Made by a program: the position numbers and the translations under genes. Below are positions 45,001 through 55,770 of a stretch of DNA of 64,000 nucleotides, piece by piece. The notes below the pieces were generated by a model. It had not been told where the DNA came from. It did no database searches and saw only the letters and a program-made list of their open reading frames with translations. This DNA is from Nectonema munidae. Its lineage: Eukaryota > Nematomorpha > Nectonematoida > Nectonematidae. The DNA lies in assembly GCA_030549495.1 (NCBI GenBank), contig JAUIRK010000762.1:1-64000 (forward strand), read 5' to 3'. Every line of letters begins with the position of its first letter. The stretch's first letter is position 1.

Positions 45001-48000
45001 TACCAAATATATGTTTTACTTTTTTTCTTTGAATTATCCCAATGAATGAAAATAAAATTAAAAGTTCCCCCGGCCCAATTTCTTCCCTTGATGCAAAACC
45101 CACTTAAAAAATTAAATTATAAAAAGTTTCGAGTAAATTTTAAATCCAGTAAAATATGTATTTGATGTGGAGGGGTCAACATGGGATCCAGCCAAAAAAC
45201 TGAGGGGGGGGGGGGGGGGGTTTAAGGGGGCATCCCCCCCCCCTTAAAACCTCCACTGGATACATCAAATTAGTTTTCAAAAAACTTAAGTTATGCTGTA
45301 AATTTTTTTAGTTTTTGTTGAAGCTCTATAACTTTTTCTGATATACTTTTTTTCCTTAAAAGTTATTATAAAAGGCAAATCATTGCAAAATGTTAAAAGT
45401 TATTTTACTTTTTGTAGATTTTGTAGCTTGCACCAATTTAGCTTTTAAAGTATTTTTGAATGATGCTGAGAAAAATGAAGTAATGCAATCTTAATTTATT
45501 GTTTGGTTTTTGTTTGCCCAATTTTATCTTTATTTCATACCCTTTTTGAGAGCCTAACTAACTTACACTTATACTTATACACTAAAAAGAATGAAAAAAT
45601 TCTAATACCAAGTTTTCTAACATTAGTTCTGTTTTACATTTTTGATAGAAATTAACTCAGAAAAGTGATGTAATTTTGATGTGTTTTTTTTTTAATTTAT
45701 TTTTCTCAATAAAACATTTTTTCATTTTTTAGGAAGAAGAAATGGAACAATTGAAAATTAATGAATGATTTTTTTCATATAAACATCGCATGGTATCTAG
45801 TAGACTATTTTCCTTCAGATTACATTCACTCATATAAAACTCTCCAATCTTCAGTTATTTGGTTTCAGTTGTTTTCTCTATCATCAAATATCCTTTCATC
45901 AATTCCTGTAATGTGCCTGATAGACTACTTCATTTTCAAATGAAAAGCCTATTCGCCCTCAACAATTTTGGATTTTTTTAAACTAGAATACGAATATGCG
46001 ATATGCAAATTTAATTAAAATATTTTCGCTGGAAGTATAGTATTTAAATTTCACCAATTTTATAAAAAAATATAAGTAGTTTTATAAATTTAGGTATGCG
46101 CTGTATACACTCTATTTTAAAGGATTGCTTGAATATTTGGTCTCCCATGGTATTTCCAGACCAGTAACTTTGAAAATTGCAAAAAAAAAATGTCACCCCC
46201 TCCTCCAATAATTTTGAGGATGTGCGCCCCTGTACCAACCAACAAAACACCAAAGACGTCGTATGGTACTGCTGGCTTCTTGAGTCTTTACAGAATTTTA
46301 CCAGCAGCAAAGACTCTAGGTTAGGATTTATGAAGGTAACAAAGCGAGGAACGCACAACGAATTTATTTTATCAAAGCTCTAGCAGGATTTGTGAGCTTG
46401 TTTTCGACATTCCTCATCTTACAACCAAAGTGAAATATATTCCCTTTTCTTGTTTTAGTTTGAGGAAGAGCATTTTCATAACAAAGACTTTCTATCTCAG
46501 ACTATGACACGAATTTTGATCATTTGGCATGTGAAAAACTAAGTTGTTAAAAAAGTCAATAAATAGAGGAAATTGATTTAGTATATTTTTTGCCAATAAC
46601 TGTGAACACTCAATACAAATAGAATATTTTCCGAATTTTTTTTGTCCAAATTAATTTTATAATTTTTCTCTCTATTAAAATACGAAAGGCATTTAAGTCT
46701 TTTCATTACTCAAATAATTAATTTAAGGAAAAAATCAGATTAGCTTTTACTAAAAAAAATAGGAGATAAATTCATAAAATTGAGAAAGATTGTAAATCAA
46801 ACCTGGGTTGTACTATGTCCGTAAACGAATTCATTCTACAAAATCGTAAGTGAAATTCTTTATATTTTGAAATTCTTTTATATTTTGATGAATTAATTAT
46901 TATTTTTCTGAAAAAAAAAATTCACAAAAAGCCAGCCAGGAATTTTGCGTGTTTACAAAGTTTGAAAAATAACTAAATACCTGTACAAAAAATGTTTGGA
47001 ACCAAGCTTCTAATGATGACCACAAGTGACGAGGAAGATTCATGCAAGTAATCCACGTGTTTGCTCAGCTAAGAACAAAATGATAAAATGAAAATAAAAT
47101 TATGATAGAAGAAACAAAAGAAATGGATGCCTTTTACATTTCTTGAAGATAAGAAATATCAAGCATAAAATACAGTGGGAGTTTGGTTTCGCAAACACCT
47201 CGACCCACGGAAAATCCGTTTACCAGCCATTTTTGCCAACAAATGTCAACTCAGACCTTTTATAATTCCTTGCACTGCGCATTCGTTTTTCTTTACTTTC
47301 AGTTACGTAAGTTATAGATAGCATAAAGCAAGTTATTAAATGTAATATATTTACCGCTGATAGATACCTTGCACCAAAATAAGAAAAGCCCACTTGCTTC
47401 ACGAACACTTTTTAAACCGTTAACGACCAGAATAATCAGACGATATCTAATGTAAAGCAGAAGATTTGAAAAACGCAGACGATTTTATTTTTGTAAAGTC
47501 GACTATAGTCAACATGGGCGTTAACGCGTTAATGGAAGGAAACAAATTTGCAAACCGAGGTTGCGCTGAATAAGTATAAAAGGGCTCCTTTTCATCGTTG
47601 CTATTTTTCTTCTAAATAGTTCTACCCCAATTCTCTTAATAGCATAAAAGGTCCAGGATCATTTCTCTAATGTCCGCACATTTTTTTTTCATGGAAAAAT
47701 AATACATCTTGCAAATGAGTGGATGATTCCTTATTCGCAAATGGCGTTCAAGTTGAAAATGAATTTTAAGCCTGAAAGACTTTTAGTTAAAAAAATTATT
47801 GGACTTCGTTGCAATGAAGTTTCATGTTAAGCGAAATTTTAAGACAATTTGTTATAGTTTTGAAGGGAAGCAGTATTAAAATCTCTTCATTATACGTGAA
47901 ACTACTGTATTATTGAAACAAATAATCAAAAAACAATTTGTTGAAGTTTGGAAAAAAACTTCGAATAGTATAATAGTAGATATACTAAAAGGATAAAATA

Positions 48001-48082
48001 TAGAGAGGGCATACACTATTGATCATATTAGAGTTCAGCGCATTCTTCTTCTCTGGTCTGTTTAGCGTGATGATACAAACTT
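35992..48082 (-). CDS. AUH: AUH/ECHDC2-family enoyl-CoA hydratase, eight exons found, 5' exon missing
   Basis: Crotonase-fold enzyme of the AUH (3-methylglutaconyl-CoA hydratase) / ECHDC2 group, normally mitochondrial. Exons in gene order: 48082-48015, 47068-46981, 42874-42695, 41945-41889, 39771-39581, 37452-37402, 36611-36561 and 36069-35992; all phases join. The 764 bases encode 253 residues plus stop. Order of motifs: [23 protein letters not shown] (oxyanion hole); [20 protein letters not shown] (oxyanion-hole Gly and first catalytic Glu); [19 protein letters not shown] (second catalytic Glu); [29 protein letters not shown], the conserved C-terminus. Both catalytic glutamates are present. 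The targeting peptide and first residues must lie in an exon upstream of 48082 that I could not identify. AUH and ECHDC2 cannot be separated confidently from these residues. Confidence 0.92.
36561..36611 (-). CDS. AUH: AUH-like exon ([11 protein letters not shown])
   Basis: A 51-base exon, phase 0 both sides, acceptor TTTTTAG and donor [23 protein letters not shown] matches human VDLVTGLAIEEACYAQ. Confidence 0.88.
37402..37452 (-). CDS. AUH: AUH-like exon ([12 protein letters not shown])
   Basis: A 51-base exon, phase 0 both sides, acceptor ATTTTTAG and donor [23 protein letters not shown] matches human GPVAMRVAKLAINQGME. Confidence 0.9.
39163..39215 (-). repeat. tRNA-derived (Ser/Leu-like) SINE remnant
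   Basis: On the minus strand, GGATGCCTGAGTGGTTAGGC resembles the 5' half of a Ser/Leu tRNA including the A box. GGATCAGGCC (about 39131-39122), some 48 bases downstream, fits a degraded B box. No cloverleaf can be closed. It lies in the hydratase intron 4. Confidence 0.35.
39581..39771 (-). CDS. AUH: AUH-like exon ([15 protein letters not shown])
   Basis: Acceptor TTATTTCAG, donor ACT/GTAAGC. Starts with GT completing Gly of PGAGGTQ. Reads [20 protein letters not shown] then [15 protein letters not shown] and [11 protein letters not shown], matching human [20 protein letters not shown] and AVGLISHVL. Confidence 0.95.
41889..41945 (-). CDS. AUH: AUH-like exon (second catalytic Glu)
   Basis: Acceptor ATATTTTTAG, donor G/GTCATT. 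Reads [19 protein letters not shown], matching human SSAKMGLVETKLAIIPGGG, including the catalytic Glu of GLVET. Confidence 0.93.
42695..42874 (-). CDS. AUH: AUH-like exon (GGG oxyanion motif and first catalytic Glu)
   Basis: Acceptor TTGATTTAG. Reads [20 protein letters not shown] then [20 protein letters not shown] and ALACDFRIA. The exon must end one base after GCG to join the next exon in frame, which gives a GC donor (G/GCTAGT). Length 180 bases. Confidence 0.93.
43254..43276. repeat. (TAA)n microsatellite
   Basis: About seven TAA units just before foldback copy C. Confidence 0.7.
43551..43719. mobile_element. hAT-type MITE with exact 8-bp target duplication
   Basis: Termini CAGTGGCGTAGC and GCTACGCCACTG are perfect inverted repeats. 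CTTCTCTC flanks both sides (43543-43550 and 43720-43727). 169 bases with no coding capacity. Same insertion point as the MITE at 17284. Confidence 0.9.
44819..44890 (-). repeat. 72-nt tRNA-like core, copy C
   Basis: Minus-strand GGTGGCATGGCAGGTTGG to CCGATACC, with B-box-like GGATTCGATTCC. Orientation is opposite to that in copy A relative to the arms. Confidence 0.5.
44915..45258. mobile_element. hAT-type MITE with GATACATC target duplication and G/C runs
   Basis: Starts CAGTGGCGGTTCTAG and ends AACCTCCACTG. GATACATC occurs immediately before (44907-44914) and after (45259-45266). 344 bases; contains a G run of about 18 and a C run of about ten near its right end. It inserted into the foldback loop only in copy C. 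Confidence 0.9.
45401..46980. other. AUH-like intron 2, remaining part
   Basis: AT-rich. Around 46190-46235 a GC-rich patch (ACCCCCTCCTCC, then GTGCGCCCCTG) resembles another CAGGGGCGCAC-type MITE terminus. No gene recognised. Confidence 0.4.
46981..47068 (-). CDS. AUH: AUH-like exon (IFCTG)
   Basis: Acceptor TGTTCTTAG, donor ACAG/GTATTT. Reads [20 protein letters not shown] then [10 protein letters not shown], matching human [20 protein letters not shown] then SEVPGIFCAG. Confidence 0.93.
47173..47568. mobile_element. Tigger-like MITE carrying a nested TTAA MITE
   Basis: TA-CAGTGGGAGTTTGGTTTCG at the left and, inverted at the right, CAGCGCAACCTCGGTTTGC are imperfect inverted repeats. Coding capacity is absent. 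The right target dinucleotide is degraded. Confidence 0.4.
47412..47532. mobile_element. piggyBac-type MITE flanked by TTAA
   Basis: TTAA-ACCGTTAACGACC at the left and GGGCGTTAACGCG-TTAA at the right. The interior matches the 27.5-kb MITE in reverse orientation (CAGAATAATCAGACGATATC, GCAGAAGATTTG, TTTTTGTAAAGTCGAC). Confidence 0.7.
48015..48082 (-). CDS. AUH: AUH-like first identified exon ([12 protein letters not shown])
   Basis: Acceptor TTTTTTTCTAG, donor AATAGT/GTATGC. Reads [20 protein letters not shown] then NS, matching the crotonase N-terminal block (human [20 protein letters not shown]). It begins with two bases of a split codon, so a further upstream exon exists. Confidence 0.92.
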
Positions 48083-49160
48083 CTAGAAAAAAAGGACACA
48101 TTTCAGCTAAAATATTTCATTCAAAAACACAAAGAAAAAATTTGGCTTGATAATAAATCTTTATTTGTTTTTGTATTCATAGTTGCAAACTTTGGCTGAG
48201 TTTTTACATTTCGGATTTTCGACAAAAAACCCTCCTCCCTTTACATTATGGACTTGGGACCGGACGAAAAATTTGGTTTAATATAGTTTGGATTTATGAG
48301 ATAGATCTTTTCCAATTTTTAAATTTGATGATTTAACATTTTTAAAGGATGAGCTGAGCAACTGAGGAAACACACATGTTATAAAATATAAATATTTAAT
48401 GTTCCAAAAAGTGTTTTTAAAAACTGAAGCGCAAAATAATTTTTCGGACTAGGCGCAAAGAGTTCAAAATAAAACAGTCTTACAATTATGCTATAAAGAA
48501 TATTAAAATAAAGAAATCTAAAAGTTAAGCAATAAAGTTTTGCCACGTATTACGATTCTTTACACAATCATTCGAAACGATGTAACATTCTTCGTTTTAA
48601 CGCATTTCGTAACGCTATTGAAGGATACCAGGAATAAAAAGACAAATACTGAATCAAGGAACACTGCTTACTATAATTATGCTTATAGCTAAAGATAATT
48701 GCATAATGTTTCAAGATCACAGCATAGAAAATTGCATAACCTTCTACGCTTCTGTTTTATTTGCCAGAGCATGAAAGTATAAGGGAATATGCTCCGATGC
48801 AGTCCACCAAGCAGAGATAAGTAGTCAAGTTTATTGAAGAAAAAACAGACAAAAAATTTTGTTATAAAACGACACACAATAAAGAATATTATCATTCGAG
48901 TCAAAACTCTATATTTGGTATTATTGGTTTTAGGATTAATTTCACGCTAAATATTAGTTTAAAAGAGTTTTAGTATTAAGCAATTTTAAATTTTTAGTTT
49001 AAAAGTTGTGGATGTCCCAACTCTCTAACTTTCATAACTTTCTTTTCAATCTAAAAATAACAAATTTAAAGGATATAATACTTATAGTCAGTTTTATAGT
49101 TGAAACAACGAAAAATTCTAGTACACACTTCAAACTAGTGAAAAGCATAGAGGTGAAAAT
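48083..49160. other. Upstream of the identified hydratase exons
   Basis: Expected to contain or precede the missing N-terminal exon and promoter. No convincing exon with a matching phase was recognised. Confidence 0.3.
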
Positions 49161-49169
49161 ACAACGGTA

Positions 49170-50095
49170 TTTTTGGTGTATTCAAAGGACAAAACAAGAA
49201 AAATAAAGAAAAAATTCCTGACATTGTACCCAGAATTGATTTCCTATAAAAAAGAAATTATTGAAATGTTGAGTTTAAATGCTTCACGACAACAAATAAG
49301 ATTTATCGGTAATCTAAATGTTTGTTGGTTAGTAACATTTCTAAAGTTTCTAAAAAGGGCAATATCACAGAATGTAACGTGGAAAATGGGAAAAGTAGTA
49401 AAACGGGAAAGTATCAAATGGTTTATAACAGGACTGATAGAAATTTGAATGATTCCAACTCCTAACTATTTTCTAATTACTTCTTCATCAACTATTTGAC
49501 TAATTAAACTCTAATGAAAGATATTCGAAGGTATGGGGGCTGGGAATCAGATGCACTTAACAGGAAGAAGTGGAAATGAGTTTTGTCTATTGGCGCGAAA
49601 GTCAATAACACCTTGGGTAAAAAAAGGAATTCAACTGACTTAAATAAATCATGATGATGATGATGATGATGAACAGCTTAACGAGCAATGATTTGAGTTA
49701 TTGCATGTGGGAACTTTAATGATCTCTCTTCTGATTTGTGGTTTTGATTTTGAGAAACATCTCGATATTGAAACCAAGCGAAGCCGAATAGAGATAGAAA
49801 GAAAGTATAAAGAAGCATCCCCGCTTTATAAATTTAAACTCGACATCTCCTATGCCTTGAATCAAATAGAGAAAATAGGTCATCTAAGTTGAATGTCTTA
49901 GCGACTATATCACATTGCCCTAAAATAGTTCGAAAAGTAGCACATGTAGTAACTGCATTGCCCCCACCTCAAGTTAGTGTGGAAAGATAGTTTATATTCA
50001 GTGTATACTGAATGCTAGCAAATAATTGAAAAGTTGGAAAACCATATCTCCGCTATTGTTTCATGGCAGCATGCATACTAAATAAATGAATAAGA
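49170..50095 (+). pseudogene. hAT transposase remnant, C-terminal region
   Basis: Plus-strand frames at 49173-49448 and 49701-49892 are without clear motifs. They are followed near 49935-50080 by VVTALPPPQVSVER and, after a break, LENHISAIVSWQHAY. This resembles the hAT dimerisation block (LSVPATQVSVERLFS ... AILFLRA). A (GAT)n microsatellite (49650-49674) lies inside. Stops interrupt the block. Confidence 0.45.
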
Positions 50096-50161
50096 TATGG
50101 AGTCAGAGCCACAGTCTAAATCAAGGGCACACATCCTGAGGACGATGCCCCCCCCCCCCCC

Positions 50162-51180
50162 AATAATTTAATTATATATCTTTTTTATAATATTTAAAAG
50201 ATTTGTTTGTCTTGGGAGTAGATTTTCCTAATTAGTTTTCCTGTTTTAAGGCTAAGTCTTAGAATGAATATTTAAGATCTATTTTTTCTTTTTGATTAAT
50301 GCAAATTTGAGCTATATTTGATCAGAGGCAGTATTGTAGCCAGTCATTTGAATAAGAGCCCATGCATTTTGGAGCGAGGCAAATATTTTTTATAGCACAT
50401 AACTATATAAGAACTCTATAATTTATAGCTTAAAGGTGTTTCCCTATTAATTATTATAACAAGACCCGTCGATAAGTGAGGGACAAAGGGAGCTTTGCCC
50501 AGCAGGGATTTATTTTGCCCCTCTGAAACTCCTCTGAAATATATAAATGTATACACTTCTTATAGACCAAGCCGAAATAAAATTAGTTTTGCCCCCTACC
50601 CTTGATTAGTTTTGCAGCCCCCACACTTTAAATCCGGCTAAAAATGTTCAAAAAATTTACTTTACTAACTTAATATATGCGTAGATAGAATATGAAGATT
50701 ATATAATATGATTCTTTGTTTTTCTGCGTTGCTAATCTAGCTGTGACATTTCGTTGTTAAAAATTTAATTCTAAGCAACAATGCATTTCAGTGCAGAGTA
50801 ATCAATCCACCTAACCAATTCATTTGATATGAACGAGGCTTGTTGACAATTAGTGAGGTTAGAGGAGAAAAAATCTTTTAGCTCCTAATCAATATTGCAT
50901 CGGATAGTGAGGAGGTTGTCAAATAATCTGTACTCGAATAAATGAGGTCTGACTGTATTACCAATGAGTCTTCTAATATTCTGTTACCTAATGATATTTA
51001 CAAGAGATCTCATTGTATAAAACATTCACTATAGCATATCCAGCGATTGACTATACAGATAGACTGTGACCATTCGTTTTAATTGGTAAATGGATATAAG
51101 GAGGAATAAAGGCTTAATCACATCCGATCAGTAGTGATCTATCATATATGAATGATATTCTTCCCTTGTTGAGGGTAAAG
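50162..51180. repeat. Dispersed repeat family, longest copy
   Basis: Begins after a poly-C run (about 50147-50160). The first half (50162-50640) matches 28135-28620. The second half (50760-51180) matches 25900-26160. No transposase was recognised, so it is probably non-autonomous. Confidence 0.7.
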
Positions 51181-51309
51181 AGTGGTTTATAAACTTTCTA
51201 AAAATTTTTGGCGTAGCGGTTTCTCTATAATTTTTAATAGTTTGGGGTCTCATTTAAATGACTACTGTACTAAAAAAATTGACACGATTGTTTATTCAAA
51301 AATTGTCCG

Positions 51310-52700
51310 AATAATCCAATCAATGGGATGGATGCAGCTGCTTTGTCTAAGTTTGGCTCCATTTTAGCAAATACAACTTTCATAACATTACTCACTTCCA
51401 ATCTGTTTCAGGATTTGGTTTCAATGGCAAGCAGCATGGGAAACGCTTGCTCACAATCATATGTAATGGCAAATCGAATCAGAACTTTCAAAGCCATCTT
51501 TGCAACATTCGTATAGGAATCGCCCATTTCAATCGAAAAATCGCTGAGACATTTCACAAAAATTGCACCTCCTCAATCATTAATCAAATCAATAAAATGT
51601 TCTTAAATTGAGAAATCTTATGGGGCAAGATTACTAATCGACATTATAAACGTGGTTTTGATAAAATGATAGTATTTTTCAAATGTTTATAGATTAGAAA
51701 AATAAAGATAAATTTCTTGGATAAGATATGCTACGCGGTGTTTTACTGCCTCCAGTATATCTTTATTGATGAAATCTTATCTTCATCAACAAATAAGTTC
51801 AATCGAGCATTCCAGCCTCATTTCAAAAACGGCCAATTTTTTATGACAATGGAGTACTTGGAACAAAGTTAAAGGAATTCATCGATTCAAATATGTTCAT
51901 TAAAAATTATAGCAATATACGAAAATGGACATCAGAAAATCTTACAACCATCTCTGGTTTGCTTTGCAGAAATTGCAAATTTCTTTCCATAGTATCACTT
52001 CGAAACTTTACGTTTGGAAAGCCACACGTTTGAGTGCAGCAAAAGTTTTCGAAATCATTTTCTTTGCATAAATCTGAAAGCAAATAAGAGTTTACGGCAT
52101 TTACTTCAAATACGATGTTTTAATGACTTCATTGAGAACATTTTTCAACGCAGCTTGACAATGAATAGCGCACTGGGTACCAATTACATCTGGAGATTTT
52201 TGATTATAATCAGAGTCTAAAAACTAGAACAACAAGAAAAAAAGGTCAGTACACACTCCAAGTGGATGTAAAATTGTCCACCTTCTTAAATATTTCTCTT
52301 ACAGTGGTTCTGTGTTCGTTTCATCAAGCTAAATTGTAAAAAAAGTTGAAAATCGAATTCAGAATCAATAAAACCACCTCTGATATGTCATTAAACATCT
52401 CTCCTATTAGCCTTCTAATGGTATCGTTTGACAACAAGATGTTTCAACTTTACAAGTTCAGAACTTCTTAGCACATCCAATATGATATCTTTGCAGCAAT
52501 ATATCAACCGTTCTTCTATGTTGTGGGATTTTTGGACAAGAAAACTTCTTTGATTTTCTTTGATTGAAGAGATTTTCTTTGAAACTTTTCAAACCATACT
52601 TAAAATTTTGCAAAAACATTGCTATGTTATCTGTGTAATCATTCAAAATAGTCAATATTCTTGTTTATCGAACTTAAGTGCTTCACTTCCAGTGTAAGAT
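51310..52700 (-). pseudogene. hAT transposase fossil (ZBED5/FAM200/GTF2IRD2-like)
   Basis: Minus strand, N- to C-terminal: DNIAMFLQNFKYGLKSFKEN (52458-52655); VIGTQCAIHCQAALKNVLNE then VIK (about 52110-52200), matching the FHCIIHREALASK block; a degraded stretch near 51800-51950; and MGDSYTNVAKMALKVLIRFA then ITYDCEQAFPMLLAIETKS and NRLEVSNVMKVVFAKMEPNL (51330-51530), matching the hAT C-terminal TTYLCEAGFS-IKTK-RNRLD block. Multiple stops and frame changes. A dead DNA transposon of this large vertebrate- and invertebrate-wide hAT branch. Confidence 0.75.
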
Positions 52701-53684
52701 TCACTTGCCGGGTTTTAAAAAGTGGCAAAAGGTTTATGTTCCGATTCCCCACCAGAAGTTAAGGCCGTAAAATCAAATATCAAGTATGAGTCGTCATATT
52801 TCATTTTTTAAACCACTAAGAAAAATGCAAATTTACACCTACAAAAATAGGCCTGAAAAGTAATAAAAAAATAAAAATAGTACTCAATTCAAAGACTAAA
52901 TTATTTATTCTTTTAAATGTGACTTATTGGCAAAAATAGCGAATGACCCAATATAGAAAAACGATCGACTCAGTTAACTCTTTTCGGTCACCAGAGGAAG
53001 TACAAAATAGTGAGGCAATCCGATAATAATGGTTGTGTTTTCATTGGACAAAAATCATTTATAATAAATTTTGAAAATTATGAAGAAAAAAAAGTTCACC
53101 CCCTCCTTATCTTATCCAAAAAGTACATAAAGTTGGAATACTATATTTTACCTTGGATTCCACAACCCTGATACCAATAAAAGATCACTATGCTTTTTAA
53201 TGTTAATTTTGAGGTTTTGTTTACTTATTTTTTAAACTGATGAATATTATTTGAATGAATATATTCAGATACATTTTAAAGATGATAAATAAAAGTGAAA
53301 TTTTGTTGAACTTCCAAAAATATCTTCTTAATTTTGAAATGTTCACATTTCAGGTTTTTATTGCGACGTTTAGCTTCCATTATTAGTCTAGTACAAAAAG
53401 AGAAAGATTATATGAGTGTTTATATTGTATTTTGCATTAAAAAATACAAATTAAACTTTCAGTTTTTTCACTTGAAATTTTAGTAATTTCTATGGGATTA
53501 CGGTTGGCATCAAATCTACCGTTTCATAGTTTAACAAAAAGAGGATAAATTATGATTTCTAGATGAAAAACCACACTGTACTTCTACTTGCTTTTGTAAC
53601 TTTTCTATATAATTTATTTAGATTAAATTACAAATAATTTAATACACAGCTCATTTCATTGAAAAATTGCTATAGCTGACCGTT
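52701..53684. other. AT-rich DNA, no gene recognised
   Basis: No coding frame, RNA or repeat could be supported. Confidence 0.35.
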
Positions 53685-55460
53685 TTAACCCCTAAGACAC
53701 AGTTAAAACAAACCTACAAGACACAACCAGGTCGTTTCGACATGAATGTGTAGTTTGAGAGAAAGAAGCATGTATTTCAATCATGAATCAGAAGAACTGT
53801 GTGAAGTTTGTTTTCGATTCTTCTTGAGTGTATTTATTCATAAGTGTTTTCTTATTTTTTGATTGTTGAACGTGTTACATATGCATGCATCTGTATGGTG
53901 TAAGAAATAAAGATAAGTCAATAAAACTTTATTATCGATACACTCTTTACCAAAAATGACAAAATGCTTTTTACAGCAACTATTATCACATAACGAGAAT
54001 GCACTTTTAATATTTTTCGTTTCATCGTCTTTTGAATAACATGCTTTTCTTTTTCCGGTTTCAGTGGTCTTTTTTTTCAAGTAGCTTTCTTTTCTTGTTC
54101 CTTTGATCATGCAATGAAACTCTAGAAGGGGTGTAAGACGAAATAGAAACAACAATTCCCATCATGCCCATACCAAGATTTCGTACAAAACTTGTGTGTA
54201 AGTCTTTGGATTCTTTTGATGTTGAAGATGAATAAAATCTTTTATTTTCATCATTCATTTTGAAGAGTACCCAACCGTTTTGCACCAAAATATCGAATAT
54301 TTTCGTAATCTTTTTTCCCAGCATCCATCTCTATAGTACTGGGAAGTGGAGTATAGACTAAGATTTTGATCTACTCGATCAACATGCCCCATTTAACTGT
54401 TGTAATATTTTACTTGCTCTGGAATTTCATCTTTTTTTTAATTTCTACTGAAAAGATCATGACCATGTTGATGATGATCGGTACTCACAAGAATAATTGG
54501 GAATTTACATTTTTTATCATGGTATATTGAAAATTGAACAGTTTTTCCGTCGCTATACTTTTTTTCTAAAACATCAAATTTTCTACAAAATTTGGAAGTT
54601 ATTTGCTTGCAGAAAAATTTTCTTATTAAATCGGGATGAATGAAAGTCGCGCGTCTCAATCGTGAAAATATTCCGTTGCAAGAAATTCCATTGTCTAAGA
54701 GAAATTGAACAACGACTTTGTTGAAAAAATAACTATCAGCAGTCAGATCCAATACTGAATGCAAAAACTTTTTCATAATTTGTTGTACCAACTCATAAAT
54801 ACCTTGATACGAGTTGAATTGCTTTAATGCTTGTAAAAATATATCATATACTACATAGTGTTCATCATCTGGAACTACAAAATTTTTTTACCTTTTATGA
54901 AAGTTTTGAGAGGGTCTCTTGACGAAAAGAATTTTTTCAAAATTTCATCTAGACAAATACTGGAGCTAGGATGAGGGTACTTATATTTTATAAATAAACT
55001 TAACATTTTTTAAATCAATTTTGAACATAACTTATTGATATCTTTGGTCATGAAGTATTCACATATCCCATCGTTTTTCATTTTTTTTAATCTTTTTATT
55101 GCCCTTGATATCTAAAACTTCGGCGTACTCAATTTTTCCAGGCAAATATCGTCCAATTTCAAAAAGTTTATTATATGATATAGGGTTTATTGATACACCA
55201 TATTGGTCTTTTATATATGTTTCTAAACTTCTATTAAAATTCTGAATTCTAACATATTTACCTTTGTCCGTATTCATCAACAAATGGAATCCAAGATACT
55301 GGTAAATGTCTTCTTTGGAGAAGTTATCATTAGTAATTTTACTTTTATTTTTAACATTTTCATTTGTCCAAAACGAAATGTGATCTATAATTTCTCCAAA
55401 ACAATAGTTGAAAAAAGTTTTTTTATCATAAAAAAGGCTTTCTGAGATTTTCTGCACATT
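53685..55460 (-). pseudogene. piggyBac-like transposase fossil
   Basis: TTAA then CCCCTAAGACACAG at 53685 has the form of a piggyBac terminus. Minus-strand pieces: an N-terminal domain (55059-55457, FFNYCFGEIIDHISFWTNEN ... YQYLGFHLLMNTDKGKY); a DDE middle part (54438-54791) with LTADSYFFNKVVVQFLLDNG then IFSRLRRATFIHPDL, aligning with the second-Asp block LTADNFFTSVPLAKYL; and a C-terminal part (53838-54324) with a Cys-containing tail, in two frames. The first-Asp and third-Asp blocks were not found. It is much more divergent and older than the intact piggyBac at 19-21 kb. Confidence 0.65.
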
Positions 55461-55770
55461 AGGTTTATTAACAATATGATTTCTTACATTTTTTCCAAAA
55501 AAAGCTTCTGGTGGATTTTTTCAAATCATCATCAGGTATAAGCAGATTTTGAGAAAGTACGATGGTGTATGTACTTGTAGAAGGATCATAGTTAATAGTA
55601 AGACATATATAGGACATAACGATGAAAACAGTAGAAATATGAATTTTTATAGCAGCAAAGAAATGAAATGGAAATGAAATGACAATGAAAGCTTAGCAAG
55701 CGTTCATATAAAATAACTCAAATAATTCATATGTGAGTGATTTGTTTCAATAGCCAAGTAATAAAGTAGT
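55461..55770. other. AT-rich spacer
   Basis: No feature recognised. The right terminus of the piggyBac-like fossil is expected here but was not identified. Confidence 0.3.

Larger units (their letters stand above)
43344..45400. mobile_element. Foldback element, copy C (one arm plus inverted loop)
   Basis: Begins around GCAAACACATGTTGATG (43344), runs through CACAGTGATTCT (43390) and the CT-rich outer arm, then the inner arm (44270-44810), then the loop (44810-45400) containing the tRNA-like core on the minus strand. The arm is more complete than in copy A (it keeps about 250 bases lost there), but the second arm is absent. Lies in intron 2 of the hydratase gene. Confidence 0.8.

Noticed and set aside
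51182-51516. Plus-strand frames of 61-62 codons
   Set aside because: Antisense to the minus-strand hAT C-terminal block, which explains their openness.
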